Assembly (NCBI RefSeq): GCF_008124865.1
Contig: NZ_VNHY01000004.1
Coordinates: 248,001-312,000, forward strand
Direction of reading: 5' to 3'
DNA length: 64,000 bases
Origin: Fodinibius salinus
GTDB lineage: Bacteria > Bacteroidota > Rhodothermia > Balneolales > Balneolaceae
Each line of letters opens with the position of its first letter. Position 1 is the stretch's first letter. This document shows, piece after piece, positions 1-9,299 of the stretch. The notes beneath the pieces are model-generated. The model ran no database searches. It was not told the origin of the DNA and saw only the letters and a program-made list of their open reading frames with translations. Made by a program: the position numbers and the translations under genes.

Positions 1-226
1 TGTCCATATTCATCGATCCCATCATGTGCTGCATCATTTGCTTGCGCATTCGGGGATTTTGTGCCATATGCTGTACCATCATGGCCCGCATGGTGGAATC
101 CTGCATTATTTGTTCCATCTGTTGTTTTTTCTGGCTCATATCTTTGTTCGTTTGCTGAGCAAAACCGGAGTTTCCCAACAGCATAAAAGAAAACATGAGC
201 GCAAATGTTGTGAGTAATCGTTTCAT
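1..226 (-). CDS. Met-rich exported protein (3' end beyond window)
   Basis: An open frame runs from an ATG at 226 to the window edge without a stop, giving 75 residues. The first 23 or so form a typical signal peptide (MKRLLTTFALMF... ending GFAQ). The remainder is Gln/Met/His-rich, with repeated MM, MQHM and MRKQMM patterns that resemble periplasmic copper-binding proteins. It lies downstream of CopB on the same strand and is probably the next gene of the copper-resistance operon. Methionine- and histidine-rich exported proteins commonly bind Cu(I)/Cu(II); that role is inferred from composition and context. No specific family was recognised and the C-terminal part is unseen. Confidence 0.75.
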   Translation of the reverse strand, partial: MKRLLTTFALMFSFMLLGNSGFAQQTNKDMSQKKQQMEQIMQDSTMRAMMVQHMAQNPRMRKQMMQHMMGSMNMD

Positions 227-360
227 AGTAATCACTTTAGTTTTAGGATTTATTGTAAACAAAACTATTAGTTAGTAGTCATAATAAGGGTTGAAGTTGC
301 AGGTTGTGTTACAAAATTATGGTTAATTATTGCATTATTTTATCATCCGGTCATAATTCA

Positions 361-1131
361 TCAAAACCACATGCGAACACCGCCCAGCAAACTTAGCTTA
401 TTGACGTGGCCGCTTCCAGCACGTGCCATATCAGCGGTTTCGCCCAGCTTGCGTTCCCAGTTGATACCGATGTAGGGAGCAAATTCCCGCGCAAACTCAT
501 AGCGAAGCCGGAAGCCAAGTCCAACATTTTTAAAACCAGAGCCGACACCCCATTCCGGGACATCCTGCAGGGCGACACTCGTTTCGAAAATTGGCTGACC
601 GATCAGTCGCTGGGTAAATAACAGATCATACTCAGCTTCCACTGAGGCAGAAATATCACCGTTTCCACTAATAAACATCCCTCCATCAACATGGAAGAAA
701 TAAGGAGCCATACCTTGCAGGCCAATTACCGCAAAGCCTCTGGACTTGTTGCCTCCACCTTCATAGGCTAAGTCGTAGCGAATACCTCCCTGAATATTAA
801 AGTAAGGACCAATAGCACGGCTGTATAAGCCCTGGAACTCCATTTCGGCTTCCCTTTCGGTGGTTAACGCTTCTCCATGGGATTTAAACCAGAATTTATT
901 CAGGTCCTTGCCCACATAGCCCTGCACTTCCCACATGATGGGATTTATGCCAGGCACACTACGATACTCCAATTTTTCAGCAATCAGATAGCCATAGGAT
1001 TGGTCGTCCATCATCAGATCGTTACTGAACTCAGGTGCTTTTTGAGCAAAAGCTGAGCTGCTGGTGATTACAATAAAAGCAAAAGCAGTAAGAACAAATG
1101 TTGATGCGCGTTTAGTCATGGTCATTATCAT
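361..1131 (-). CDS. copB: Copper resistance protein B (CopB/PcoB family)
   Basis: A 256-residue protein with an N-terminal signal peptide ending near AFAQ. The mature part matches the CopB/PcoB outer-membrane family: an N-terminal stretch containing MMDDQSYGYLIAEKLEYR, then alternating beta strands (YSRAIGPYFNIQGGIRYDL, GLGFRLRYEFAREFAPYIG) and a C-terminal aromatic residue (GVRMWF) expected for outer-membrane insertion. CopB partners the multicopper oxidase in periplasmic copper sequestration or oxidation. The gene starts about 50 bp after the oxidase gene and is probably co-transcribed. Three in-frame ATGs (1131, 1125, 1119) are possible starts; the last gives the most compact signal peptide. 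It lacks the long Met/His-rich N-terminal extension of some proteobacterial CopB proteins. Confidence 0.88.
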   Translation of the reverse strand: MIMTMTKRASTFVLTAFAFIVITSSSAFAQKAPEFSNDLMMDDQSYGYLIAEKLEYRSVPGINPIMWEVQGYVGKDLNKFWFKSHGEALTTEREAEMEFQGLYSRAIGPYFNIQGGIRYDLAYEGGGNKSRGFAVIGLQGMAPYFFHVDGGMFISGNGDISASVEAEYDLLFTQRLIGQPIFETSVALQDVPEWGVGSGFKNVGLGFRLRYEFAREFAPYIGINWERKLGETADMARAGSGHVNKLSLLGGVRMWF

Positions 1132-1183
1132 GCAAATTTGTAAGTCAAAATAGAATTCGTTTGTAAAGGCTTCTTGGATCTAT

Positions 1184-2989
1184 TTACGAGTAATCCTGTC
1201 CGTAAATACTACCATCCTCATCGGCCACTTGGACGACACGGAACATTCCGCGCTCCATGTGATAAAGGATGTGACAATGGAATGCCCATCGCCCTTTGTC
1301 ACGTGGTGTAATGAGGGCTGAAATGCGCTGTGCCGGTTGTACGAGCAGGGTATGTTGTCGAGGATTGTACTGCCCATTGCCGTTTTCCAGCTCCATCCAC
1401 ATACCGTGCAGGTGAATGGGGTGTTCCATCATGGTATCGTTAATCAGCGTGAGACGGAGTCGTTCGTTATGCTTAAACTCAATGGGACCATCTACCTGGT
1501 GAAATTGCTTACCGTCGAACGACCACATATAGCGCTCCATGTTGCCGGTCAGATGGAGTTCCACGTCACGCTGCGCATCACGTTTGTCTTTATTAGGACG
1601 CAGGCTCTTCAAGTCGTTATATACCAATACTTTTCGTCCGTCATTGCCAAGGCCGATACCGGGTTCGTCCAGCCGATCAAACTGGTTTTGGGCAATAGCT
1701 GCTGCGCCGGGACCGTGCTCATCAGGACCATGTTTGGCGGGAAACTTACTATCTTTGGACATATCCATGTTTTTATGATCCATATCTTCATGACCCATGT
1801 TTTTCATGTCATCGTCTTTCATATTCATACCATCCATATCCATGGCAGCCATATTCATACCCATGTCTTTCATATCACGCTTTGGGCGGGAACGAAGTTC
1901 AGGTACGGGAGCGGACATACCTTTGCGGGGGGCAAGCGTACCGCGGGCATAGCCGCTGCGATCCAGTGATTCGGCGAAAATGGTATAGGGTTTTTCTTCT
2001 TTCGGTTCAACAATCACGTCGTATGTCTCAGCAATACCGATGCGAAACTCATCAATAGGCACTGGCTCTACATTTTGGCCGTCGGCTTGCACCACGGTCA
2101 TCTCCAGGCCGGGAATGCGAATATCAAAAGCCGTTGTACCCGCTGAGGCATTGATAAATCGCAGCCGCACTTTTTCGCCTTTCTTAAACAAGGCATTCCA
2201 GTTGGAATCCGGACCACGTCCGTTCATTAGATAAGTATAGGTGGCACCAGTAACATCGAGCAGATCAGTTGCACTCATGCGCATCTTGCCAAAAGAAAGG
2301 TAATCCTTGATTGTATCCCCCAGCCCATTTTCTTTTGTATCCTTGAAAAATTCTCCAAGCGTTCGCTTCTGGTAATTGTAATAACCCTCCATTTTTATGT
2401 TATTCGCCAACACGTCGTGGGGATCTTCGAAAGTCCAGTCGGAAAGCACGATCGGATATTCGCGATCATATTCAACCGGATCTTCATCAGCCGGGTCAAT
2501 AATCAGTGGCCCGTAGTGGCCCAACTGCTCTTGCAAGCCCGAATGGCTATGGTACCAATACGTTCCATTTTGCCGTACCGGATACCGGTACTCAAAGGTT
2601 TCGCCGGGAGCAATACCGTCAAAGCTGACACCGGGGACGCCGTCCATCTGGAAAGGCAACAGGATTCCGTGCCAGTGGATCGAAGTCGTATCTTCCAGCT
2701 CGTTGGTAACCCGAAGCATCACATCTTCTCCTTCCTGTAAGCGGATAGCAGGTCCAGGTACTGTACCATTAATACCAATGGCTTCGCCTTGTTTCCCATC
2801 AATTTTATGAGGCATCTTACCAATGGTTAAATCAATAATATTATCAGGACCTTCGGGAGTGAGCAGCTCTCGATTGCCAAAACCTGCAAAAGCATAAGTC
2901 GGCAAAATAGCACTTGCACCTGCCATAGCAGCTAATGAAGCGGTATAACGAAGAAATTTTCGTCGCGTTATATTGTTATCGTTTTTCAT
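1184..2989 (-). CDS. pcoA: Copper resistance multicopper oxidase (CopA/PcoA type)
   Basis: A 601-residue periplasmic multicopper oxidase. The N-terminus has a twin-arginine signal (RRKFLRYTA, residues 9-17), so it is exported folded with copper. Three cupredoxin-like domains carry the four copper-ligand motifs: HWHG and HSHSG near the N-terminus, and HPIHLHGMW and HCHILYHMERGM near the C-terminus. Between domains 2 and 3 is a Met/Asp/His-rich insert (MDMDGMNMKDD, NMGHEDMDHKNMDM), as in PcoA/CopA, which binds extra copper. Its role is Cu(I) oxidation and copper tolerance. The gene lies between the small Cys/His protein and copB in one operon. The start is a clean ATG directly before the Tat signal. 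Confidence 0.95.
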   Translation of the reverse strand: MKNDNNITRRKFLRYTASLAAMAGASAILPTYAFAGFGNRELLTPEGPDNIIDLTIGKMPHKIDGKQGEAIGINGTVPGPAIRLQEGEDVMLRVTNELEDTTSIHWHGILLPFQMDGVPGVSFDGIAPGETFEYRYPVRQNGTYWYHSHSGLQEQLGHYGPLIIDPADEDPVEYDREYPIVLSDWTFEDPHDVLANNIKMEGYYNYQKRTLGEFFKDTKENGLGDTIKDYLSFGKMRMSATDLLDVTGATYTYLMNGRGPDSNWNALFKKGEKVRLRFINASAGTTAFDIRIPGLEMTVVQADGQNVEPVPIDEFRIGIAETYDVIVEPKEEKPYTIFAESLDRSGYARGTLAPRKGMSAPVPELRSRPKRDMKDMGMNMAAMDMDGMNMKDDDMKNMGHEDMDHKNMDMSKDSKFPAKHGPDEHGPGAAAIAQNQFDRLDEPGIGLGNDGRKVLVYNDLKSLRPNKDKRDAQRDVELHLTGNMERYMWSFDGKQFHQVDGPIEFKHNERLRLTLINDTMMEHPIHLHGMWMELENGNGQYNPRQHTLLVQPAQRISALITPRDKGRWAFHCHILYHMERGMFRVVQVADEDGSIYGQDYS

Positions 2990-3134
2990 AGTTCAGAGAT
3001 TGTATATAGAAATTCGATATAAAAAATGGAAGCAACTGCCTGTTCAAAAGCAGTGGTTAGATGAAAAAATTAATAGTTTTGCAGTCAGGTGAGACTGGAT
3101 TTAGCTAAAGCTGACTACAAAAGACCCAGATGTG

Positions 3135-3518
3135 CTAATTCAAAAATACGCGATACAACAGATGTAGCGAAGGCCTCGCAAATACTGTACCTGCTGTTTT
3201 AGAACGCAAATAGGTAAGAAATGATAAATTTAGAGAAGACGATAAACGCTGCTGAAAACCATTCTCACCAACCACCTGAGGAGAGATACTGTTAACTATT
3301 TTGGATGGTTTTTGGATTTCGTTGCGTACCTGATGACCACAATTGCACTGTGTTTTATCAGCATGGTGAGCATGCTCCGAGGTTTCCAACCTTACTTGCG
3401 GAGCCTCAAGTAAATCAGAAACGGGCGTATGGCAACAAAGTGAAAATGTAACGCTGACCAATAGTATCCCTATCAGTGCAGCCACTCCATATTTTTTGCC
3501 TATACCCATAAACTCCAT
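3135..3518 (-). CDS. Small Cys/His-rich membrane protein of the copper operon
   Basis: About 127 residues, not assigned to a family. One hydrophobic segment near the N-terminus (YGVAALIGILLVSVTFSL) is followed by a CC pair, and then by a soluble stretch with a striking HAHHADKTQCNCGHQ cluster that looks like a metal site. The C-terminus is short and basic. The frame could extend upstream to a TTG at 3563, but ATG 3518 (or 3509) gives a sensible membrane anchor. It follows the ATPase gene by roughly 50 bp and precedes the multicopper oxidase, so a copper-handling or sensing accessory role is inferred. No proper lipobox precedes the cysteines. Confidence 0.6.
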   Translation of the reverse strand: MEFMGIGKKYGVAALIGILLVSVTFSLCCHTPVSDLLEAPQVRLETSEHAHHADKTQCNCGHQVRNEIQKPSKIVNSISPQVVGENGFQQRLSSSLNLSFLTYLRSKTAGTVFARPSLHLLYRVFLN

Positions 3519-3569
3519 TGGTTGGTGATCATCTATGTTACTTAATGCATAATCCAATAACAACGTTTC

Positions 3570-5867
3570 TTATTCATACGGCTGGATATTTTGCCTGTTT
3601 AACCGACGGGAATTACCAATAACTGTCAGCGAACTAAATGCCATAGCCGCCTCAGCTAATAGCGGATGAAGCATACCCGCCATAGCAAGAGGGATCATCA
3701 CCACATTATAGAAAAAGGCCCAAAATAGATTCTGTTTAATTTTTGCAAAGGTAGCGCGGCTTAACTTCACCGCTTTTACTACAGCACTTAAATCCCCTTT
3801 GACCAAAACAATATCGCCGGATTCAATAGCCACATCCGTACCTGTGCCGATGGCAATCCCCACCTGCGCCTTGGTTAATGCCGGCGCATCGTTAATGCCA
3901 TCACCCACCATAGCTACAACCTTGTTCTGCTGTTGAAGTTGCTTCACTTCATCAGACTTTTGATCAGGTAACACTCCGGCAATAACTTGCTCGATACCAA
4001 CTTCGGCAGCAACTGCTTTAGCCGTGCGTTCGTTATCGCCAGTCATAATAATGGGAGTCAGGCCAAATTTTTTGAGGGCATCAATGGCTCGTTTACTGTC
4101 TTCTTTGATCGGATCAGCGACGGCAATTATACCTTTAATCGTCCCGTCAATGGCAACCAGCATAGCTGTTTTGGCTTGTTCCTCAAGACCACTTAACTGG
4201 TTTTCAATAGAGGTGTTAAGCCCAATTTCTGATTCACGCATTAAGCTTCGGGTGCCAACCAACACCTTTTCCCCTTTAACCTCGGCCTTAATGCCTTTGC
4301 CAGTAATTGCCTCAAAATTATCAGCACTGCTTAATTTCCCATAAGTGTCCTCGCCATATTCCACAATAGCTCTACCCAGCGGATGCTCAGAACCACGTTC
4401 GGCAGAAGCAGCAGCTTCTATAACTTCTTCTTCGGTTGCACTGTCCAACGCTATCACATCAGTAACACCCGGTTCTCCCTTGGTAATAGTACCGGTCTTA
4501 TCAAGCACAATGGTATCTACCTCTTTCATGACTTGTATTGCTTCTCCGTTTCGGATGAGCACACCGTTTTTGGCGCCCATGCCGGAACCGACCATCAGCG
4601 CGGTAGGCGTAGCTAATCCCAATGCACAGGGACAAGCAATTACCAGCACGGCAATAGCCGCATAAAAGGCCAGTGCTACACTTCCCATTTCCGGATTAAT
4701 CCACGGGATAAAACCAGCACCCCATTCGGCGATACCGCCAAAAAATCCCGGAAAAATAAGCCAACTGGCAAGTGTAAGCCCTGCAATTCCCAATACTACA
4801 GGTACAAAAATAGCGGTAATACGATCAGCAAACTCCTGGATGGGCACTTGTGATCCCTGTGCTTCTTCAACCATCCGTATCACCTGATTCAAAAAGGTAT
4901 CTTTGCCCACTTCGGTTGCTTCTACTTTTAGCACACCATTTTTATTCAAAGTGGCACCCAACACCTCATCCCCTTTCGATTTCTCGACGGGCATAGATTC
5001 TCCGGTGGCAATAGATTCATCAACACTGCTTTGCCCATCAATTACCTTACCATCAGTGGGAATCTTCTCTCCGGGACGAACAATCATCAAATCACCGGGC
5101 TGTAACTCCTGTACATCAATTTTTATCTCTTCTCCGTTGCGTTCTACAGTAGCCTCTTTGGCTTCGAGCGTCATTAATTCCTGGATGGCATCCGAAGCCC
5201 GGCCCTTGGCTTTAGTCTCTATATAACGGCCGGTCAGATGAAAGGCCATAATCATACCGGCAATACCTGCGAAACTGTGGAAATCTGGCGCAAGGGCAAA
5301 CTGGTGCAACAAGGCCACAAATCCTGTAGACAAGGCTGCCAACGCTCCCATGGCAATGAGTACATCCATATTGGGTGCCCCATTTTTCGCTGATTTCCAA
5401 GCTCCTTTTATTGTTTCCCATCCGGGCCAAAATATAACAGCTGCCGATAGGACGAGCATACCAACCTCAAAACCTAAACCACCTAAAAAGGCATACCCCC
5501 ATATCATTTCAGGAAGCATCCACAGTATGATAGGAATAGTAAGTGCCCACGACCACCACATTCGGGATTTAGCAGTATCTAGCTTTTCCTGTTGGCGTTT
5601 TTGCCTGTTTTCTGCCTTGGACATTTCTGAACCGGATTCCTCCTTCACCAATGTATAACCGGCCTTTTCAATAGCTTCTTCAAAATCTTCTAGTGTCAAC
5701 CCATCCTGATATGTGACTCGGGCCGTTTCGGCTGCTAAATTAACAGGCGCTTCTTTTACTCCCTCCAGCTGCTCAAGCATTTGTTGTACCGAATTTACAC
5801 AGCCGGCACAGTGCATGCCGTCAATTTTGAGTGTTTTTTGTTGGAGCTTCTTTTCCTGCGTTTCCAT
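3570..5867 (-). CDS. copA: Cu(+)-exporting P1B-type ATPase
   Basis: A 765-residue copper pump. Visible in order: one heavy-metal-associated domain with GMHCAGC (residues 17-23), membrane helices, the actuator motif TGES, the intramembrane Cys-Pro-Cys at 412-414 that defines Cu+ P1B-1 pumps, the phosphorylation motif DKTGT, the SEHPLG motif of the nucleotide-binding domain, [10 protein letters not shown] and two final helices. It exports cytoplasmic Cu+ using ATP. ATG 5867 was chosen; the frame also opens at a TTG at 5894. It is first in the copper operon, with phased direct repeats 67-97 bp upstream and a metal-binding AraC regulator just beyond, which suggests copper-induced expression. Confidence 0.96.
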   Translation of the reverse strand: METQEKKLQQKTLKIDGMHCAGCVNSVQQMLEQLEGVKEAPVNLAAETARVTYQDGLTLEDFEEAIEKAGYTLVKEESGSEMSKAENRQKRQQEKLDTAKSRMWWSWALTIPIILWMLPEMIWGYAFLGGLGFEVGMLVLSAAVIFWPGWETIKGAWKSAKNGAPNMDVLIAMGALAALSTGFVALLHQFALAPDFHSFAGIAGMIMAFHLTGRYIETKAKGRASDAIQELMTLEAKEATVERNGEEIKIDVQELQPGDLMIVRPGEKIPTDGKVIDGQSSVDESIATGESMPVEKSKGDEVLGATLNKNGVLKVEATEVGKDTFLNQVIRMVEEAQGSQVPIQEFADRITAIFVPVVLGIAGLTLASWLIFPGFFGGIAEWGAGFIPWINPEMGSVALAFYAAIAVLVIACPCALGLATPTALMVGSGMGAKNGVLIRNGEAIQVMKEVDTIVLDKTGTITKGEPGVTDVIALDSATEEEVIEAAASAERGSEHPLGRAIVEYGEDTYGKLSSADNFEAITGKGIKAEVKGEKVLVGTRSLMRESEIGLNTSIENQLSGLEEQAKTAMLVAIDGTIKGIIAVADPIKEDSKRAIDALKKFGLTPIIMTGDNERTAKAVAAEVGIEQVIAGVLPDQKSDEVKQLQQQNKVVAMVGDGINDAPALTKAQVGIAIGTGTDVAIESGDIVLVKGDLSAVVKAVKLSRATFAKIKQNLFWAFFYNVVMIPLAMAGMLHPLLAEAAMAFSSLTVIGNSRRLNRQNIQPYE

Positions 5868-5933
5868 ATACTCATTTATTGGTTTAGGAATCAAATTTCA
5901 TGCTGAAGATACAGCATAAGTATACTATTCTTG

Positions 5934-5964
5934 TTATAGAATTCTTGGCAATTCTTATAGAATT
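5934..5964 (-). promoter_or_regulatory. Tandem direct repeats, candidate AraC-type operator
   Basis: The 10-mer TTATAGAATT occurs at 5934-5943 and again at 5955-5964, exactly 21 bp apart (two helical turns), with partial similarity continuing downstream (T..GG). Same-face direct repeats are the usual layout of AraC-family binding sites. They lie in the gap between the copper ATPase gene and the AraC/HMA regulator gene, a position fitting control of the copper operon. The binding assignment is inference. Confidence 0.5.
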
Positions 5965-6059
5965 TTAGGGTTTTCCATGGAGATTATTAACAAAACGAAT
6001 GGCCGAACGCCACTCCTGCTCAAATCTAATTTGGTGCCCGTGATACCCTGGAGTTGAAA

Positions 6060-6641
6060 TTAGTCTTTAAGGCCATCCAGCGGCTTGCGAAAAGAATCCC
6101 TAGCCTTTTTGTAATCTGTCACCGACATGCCGGTCACCTCTTTAAACTGCTTCGATAAATAGGCAACACTGCTGTAATTTAACTGATAGGCAATTTCACT
6201 GAGCGTCATCTGCTCATACGAAAGCAACTCCTTGACGCGCTCAATCTTCAGATGAATAAGATATTTTTCAATAGTTGTACCTTCACTTTCGGAAAAAACT
6301 GAACTCAGCGATGAATAATTTTTGTGCAGTTCATCCGATAAATAGTCAGACAGTTTAGGCTGATCATCTGATTCTTCCAGCTTCTCAATATAAGCTAGTA
6401 ACAACATCTTAATCTGCTCTACCAGCTGCTGATGTTTGCCCTTTATTAATGCAAATCCATGATGCTGAAGTTCAGCTTCAGTTTTTTCTTTGGGGATAGC
6501 GTGTTCTGCCTGCACTTTCGCCCATCCCAGCTCTACATCTATCACCTTAAAGCCTAAATCCCGGAGCGTATCCTCTACAACGGTCACGCAGCGCGGACAA
6601 ACCATATTTTTAATCCTAAGTATTTGCTCTGATTGGCTCAT
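6060..6641 (-). CDS. HMA-domain AraC-family transcriptional regulator
   Basis: A 193-residue two-part protein. Residues 1-75 resemble a heavy-metal-associated fold with the metal motif MVCPRC (Cys15, Cys18), followed by VEDTLRDLGF as in copper chaperones. Residues about 95-190 are a helix-turn-helix domain of AraC type (RVKELLSYEQMTLSEIAYQL, then SVAYLSKQFKEVTGMSVTDYKK). This combination is found in many Bacteroidota next to metal-resistance genes but carries no established gene name. Cu+ or another thiophilic metal probably binds the CxxC and alters DNA binding. It lies 190 bp upstream of the copper ATPase on the same strand. Whether it activates or represses cannot be read from sequence. 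Confidence 0.85.
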   Translation of the reverse strand: MSQSEQILRIKNMVCPRCVTVVEDTLRDLGFKVIDVELGWAKVQAEHAIPKEKTEAELQHHGFALIKGKHQQLVEQIKMLLLAYIEKLEESDDQPKLSDYLSDELHKNYSSLSSVFSESEGTTIEKYLIHLKIERVKELLSYEQMTLSEIAYQLNYSSVAYLSKQFKEVTGMSVTDYKKARDSFRKPLDGLKD

Positions 6642-6700
6642 AGCTAATATATCTATTTAAAACTAAAATCCTTTTTCATTGGTATAACCGTATCTAATAT

Positions 6701-6745
6701 AAAAAGCGTGCAGATCTCAAACGAATATATATGAGACCTGCACGC
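6701..6745 (-). terminator. Rho-independent terminator after nrdA
   Basis: Arms 6706-6719 (GCGTGCAGATCTCA) and 6732-6745 (TGAGACCTGCACGC) form a 14-bp stem with one G-U pair. On the minus-strand transcript it is followed by five U residues (6705-6701). It closes the nrdB/nrdA transcription unit before the AraC regulator. Confidence 0.88.
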
Positions 6746-6773
6746 ATTAATTAAACAACTACGCTCTGCTACA

Positions 6774-9194
6774 TCATTCGCAAGCGGGACAAATTCTGCG
6801 TAGCATCGGGTCGGTAGGACATGAGTCTGCATCTTCAGTCCTAAGAGCCTTATCAACTGCATCATCCCCAAACTTTTCTCGTGCTCTAGCCTCCAGTTCT
6901 GCCTGTCCTTCTTCCATTTCTTGTTCCTCAGGCTTAACATCTGAACGGTCATTGCCGTTAGTAGCAGCCGCACCAAATCCTTTGCGTGATCCCCGTTTAT
7001 TAACCTCTTCGGTGTATTTTTCGCCTTTCACTACTTTGTCAATAAAGCAGTAATAGGTGGACTTGAGTTTTTTCTCCCAGGCATATAGATAAATCTCCTC
7101 CATGTTATCCCGGAGGTCTTCATCAATATAGAGCGATTTGGATACCGACTGGTCTATAGATTCCTGGAAAGCCGCAGCAATATCAATTTGTCGTTCAGGA
7201 TGAATTTCATAGGCCGTTTTATACAGATCTTTGTTAATCACACCATCGAGTTCTTCAATTGGCTGCACCGACCCATTGTTGGCCTTGATTGTTTGTGCCA
7301 TCTCTTCACTCCAATAGCCCTTATCCTCGAGATCCTCGATAAGCTGACCATTGATCACAATATGCTTGCCCGACAGCGTATCCCGCGAATACAAATTGCT
7401 AAAGTAGCTGTCGATGGATGAGGTAGTGCCCGAAATAATTGAAATAGAAGCTGTGGGAGCAATAGCCAACAGTACCGCATTCCGGCGCGGCTCGTAATCA
7501 TAAGGATCTCCCTGCTCTTCCATCTCTTGATAATGCTTAAAGGCACCGCGCTCTTGTGCTAGCTCTTTCGATGTGCGATAGCTTATTTTTCGCATAAAAG
7601 AACCCAACTTTCGTGCCAATATAACGGCTTCTTCGGAATCATAAGGGATGCCAAGATCCACCAGTGCCTCAGCAAAGCCCATCATCCCAATGCCCAGCGG
7701 ACGTAAGTCCATAGTATTGCGTTTGGCTTCGTCGGACGGATAGAAATTTTTATCCAGGATGTTATCGAGTCCACGGGTCATTAGCTGCAGCGTATCTTCC
7801 AGCTGATCCCAGTCAACATCGGTGTTATCTTCATTCAAATGCTTCGACAGGTTCACCGAAGCCAATGTACATACAGCAGTCGAATCAGGTCGGTTGGGAA
7901 TAGAAATTTCGGTGCAGAGGTTGGAGCTATTTATTACACTGTATTTGGGACACGGATTATGGCGGTTGTGCTCGTCTTTAAATATTAACCACGGATGGCC
8001 TGTTTTCGCCAACTTAAACAGATACTTTTTGAAGAAGTTTTTACTGGCACGCTTATCGTACTGTTTTAACTCTCCGGCCTCCGCCTGCTCGATACGCTTC
8101 TCATACTTTTTCTTAAAATCATCGCCGACTGCATCCACTAATTCAGGACACTCACCGGGATCAAAAAAGTAGAGCGGCTCCTCATTTTTAATGCGTCGCA
8201 TCATTTCATCCGGCATCCAGAGGCTGGTATTGAGCGACGGCGTGCGGAAGTAAGCATTGCCTGTCGTTTCGCGCAAGTCAAGAAACCCATCGATATCAAG
8301 GTGCCATGGCTGCATGGACATTACCTGTGAGCTACGCCGCCGACCGCCCTGCTGAATAGAATTGACCAACGTATCAAAAATTTTAATGAACGGAATAGAT
8401 CCGGATGAGGGTGCATTCAGCGATTTGATGTTGGAGCCGGTAGCCCTAATGCGGGTCACGTCGGTGCCTACGCCGCCGGCATATTTAGCCAGAAAAGCAG
8501 TTTCCCGGGCTTTATCCATAATGGAATCCAGCGAATCATCAATGACACTCACATAACAAGAAGAATACTGCGACGTGGTAGTACCGGAATTAAACAGCGT
8601 GGGGGTAGAGTGTAAATACTGAAGCTTCGAAAGCTTCTCATACATTTTAACAATCTGCTCATTGGAGTTACCAATACCCATGGCCACACGCATAAAAAAC
8701 CACTGCGGCTTTTCAATAATCTCATTGTCGCGATTTCTCATCAAATACCGATCTTTGAGCGTAGTAAGACCGAAATAGCCCAACAATCCATCACGATCAA
8801 AATTGAGCGTTTGAGTCAGCAGGTCGAAATCAAAGTCTTTGAGTCGCTCATCAAGCAGATTTTGCTCAAAAGCCTGCTCTAAATAATCTTGGAAATTATC
8901 CAACCTCCGGCTTATATCTTTATCAACAATTTTTAGCAGCTGGCGCGTGGCCAGCGTATCATAAACCGGATGCTTTGGAATAAGTTGCTCGATAGCTTTA
9001 AGCACCAATTTATCGAGCTCTTCAGTGGTAACACGTTCAGGGACTTTTAAGTCGAGCTCTTTCATAATTTTAAAGACGAGCTCGTAATCGTCCTCAACCT
9101 TGAGACCCTCAATGATTTCAAAAATAGCGTTAATAATTTTTTGTGTACGAAATGGCTGTTCAGTACCATCGCGCTTAATGACTGTTCGTTTCAT
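6774..9194 (-). CDS. nrdA: Ribonucleoside-diphosphate reductase, alpha subunit
   Basis: An 806-residue class I ribonucleotide reductase large subunit, which reduces NDPs to dNDPs. The N-terminus (MKRTVIKRDGTEQPF) starts an ATP-cone domain for allosteric activity control. The barrel contains expected motifs (STPTLFNSGT, NSSNLCTEIS, LRPLGIGMMGFAEAL, APTASISIISGTTSSIDSYF). The C-terminus has the redox-shuttle pair CPAC (Cys802, Cys805). It lies 105 bp downstream of nrdB on the same strand, with a repeat between them, and ends at a strong terminator. An acidic linker of about 60 residues precedes the C-terminal cysteines. Confidence 0.96.
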   Translation of the reverse strand: MKRTVIKRDGTEQPFRTQKIINAIFEIIEGLKVEDDYELVFKIMKELDLKVPERVTTEELDKLVLKAIEQLIPKHPVYDTLATRQLLKIVDKDISRRLDNFQDYLEQAFEQNLLDERLKDFDFDLLTQTLNFDRDGLLGYFGLTTLKDRYLMRNRDNEIIEKPQWFFMRVAMGIGNSNEQIVKMYEKLSKLQYLHSTPTLFNSGTTTSQYSSCYVSVIDDSLDSIMDKARETAFLAKYAGGVGTDVTRIRATGSNIKSLNAPSSGSIPFIKIFDTLVNSIQQGGRRRSSQVMSMQPWHLDIDGFLDLRETTGNAYFRTPSLNTSLWMPDEMMRRIKNEEPLYFFDPGECPELVDAVGDDFKKKYEKRIEQAEAGELKQYDKRASKNFFKKYLFKLAKTGHPWLIFKDEHNRHNPCPKYSVINSSNLCTEISIPNRPDSTAVCTLASVNLSKHLNEDNTDVDWDQLEDTLQLMTRGLDNILDKNFYPSDEAKRNTMDLRPLGIGMMGFAEALVDLGIPYDSEEAVILARKLGSFMRKISYRTSKELAQERGAFKHYQEMEEQGDPYDYEPRRNAVLLAIAPTASISIISGTTSSIDSYFSNLYSRDTLSGKHIVINGQLIEDLEDKGYWSEEMAQTIKANNGSVQPIEELDGVINKDLYKTAYEIHPERQIDIAAAFQESIDQSVSKSLYIDEDLRDNMEEIYLYAWEKKLKSTYYCFIDKVVKGEKYTEEVNKRGSRKGFGAAATNGNDRSDVKPEEQEMEEGQAELEARAREKFGDDAVDKALRTEDADSCPTDPMLRRICPACE

Positions 9195-9228
9195 AATATT
9201 TGGTAATTTATTTGAAGTTAGGTCGATA

Positions 9229-9290
9229 TGTCATGCTGAACTTTCTTCAGCATCTGTTGGAGGAGATTCCGAAACAAGAGCAGGATGACA
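9229..9290. repeat. Intergenic palindromic repeat (TGTCATxCTGAACTT family)
   Basis: Lies between nrdB and nrdA. It begins TGTCATGCTGAACTT and ends GCAGGATGACA, so the outer ends are inverted, with an internal hairpin ATGCTGAA/TTCAGCAT. The core TGTCAT(G/T)CTGAACTT..TTCAG(C/A)ATCT recurs at 28778-28804, so it is a dispersed repeat. It may form structure in the nrd mRNA. Confidence 0.6.
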
Positions 9291-9299
9291 AGGGGTGGT

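Noticed and set aside
26-217. 63-codon His-rich plus-strand frame
   Set aside because: It is the antisense of the Met-rich exported protein, whose signal peptide makes the minus strand clearly coding.
1337-1969. 210-codon His/Ile-rich frame on the plus strand
   Set aside because: It is antisense to the Met/Asp-rich insert and C-terminal half of the multicopper oxidase; the His repeats are reverse reading of ATG codons.
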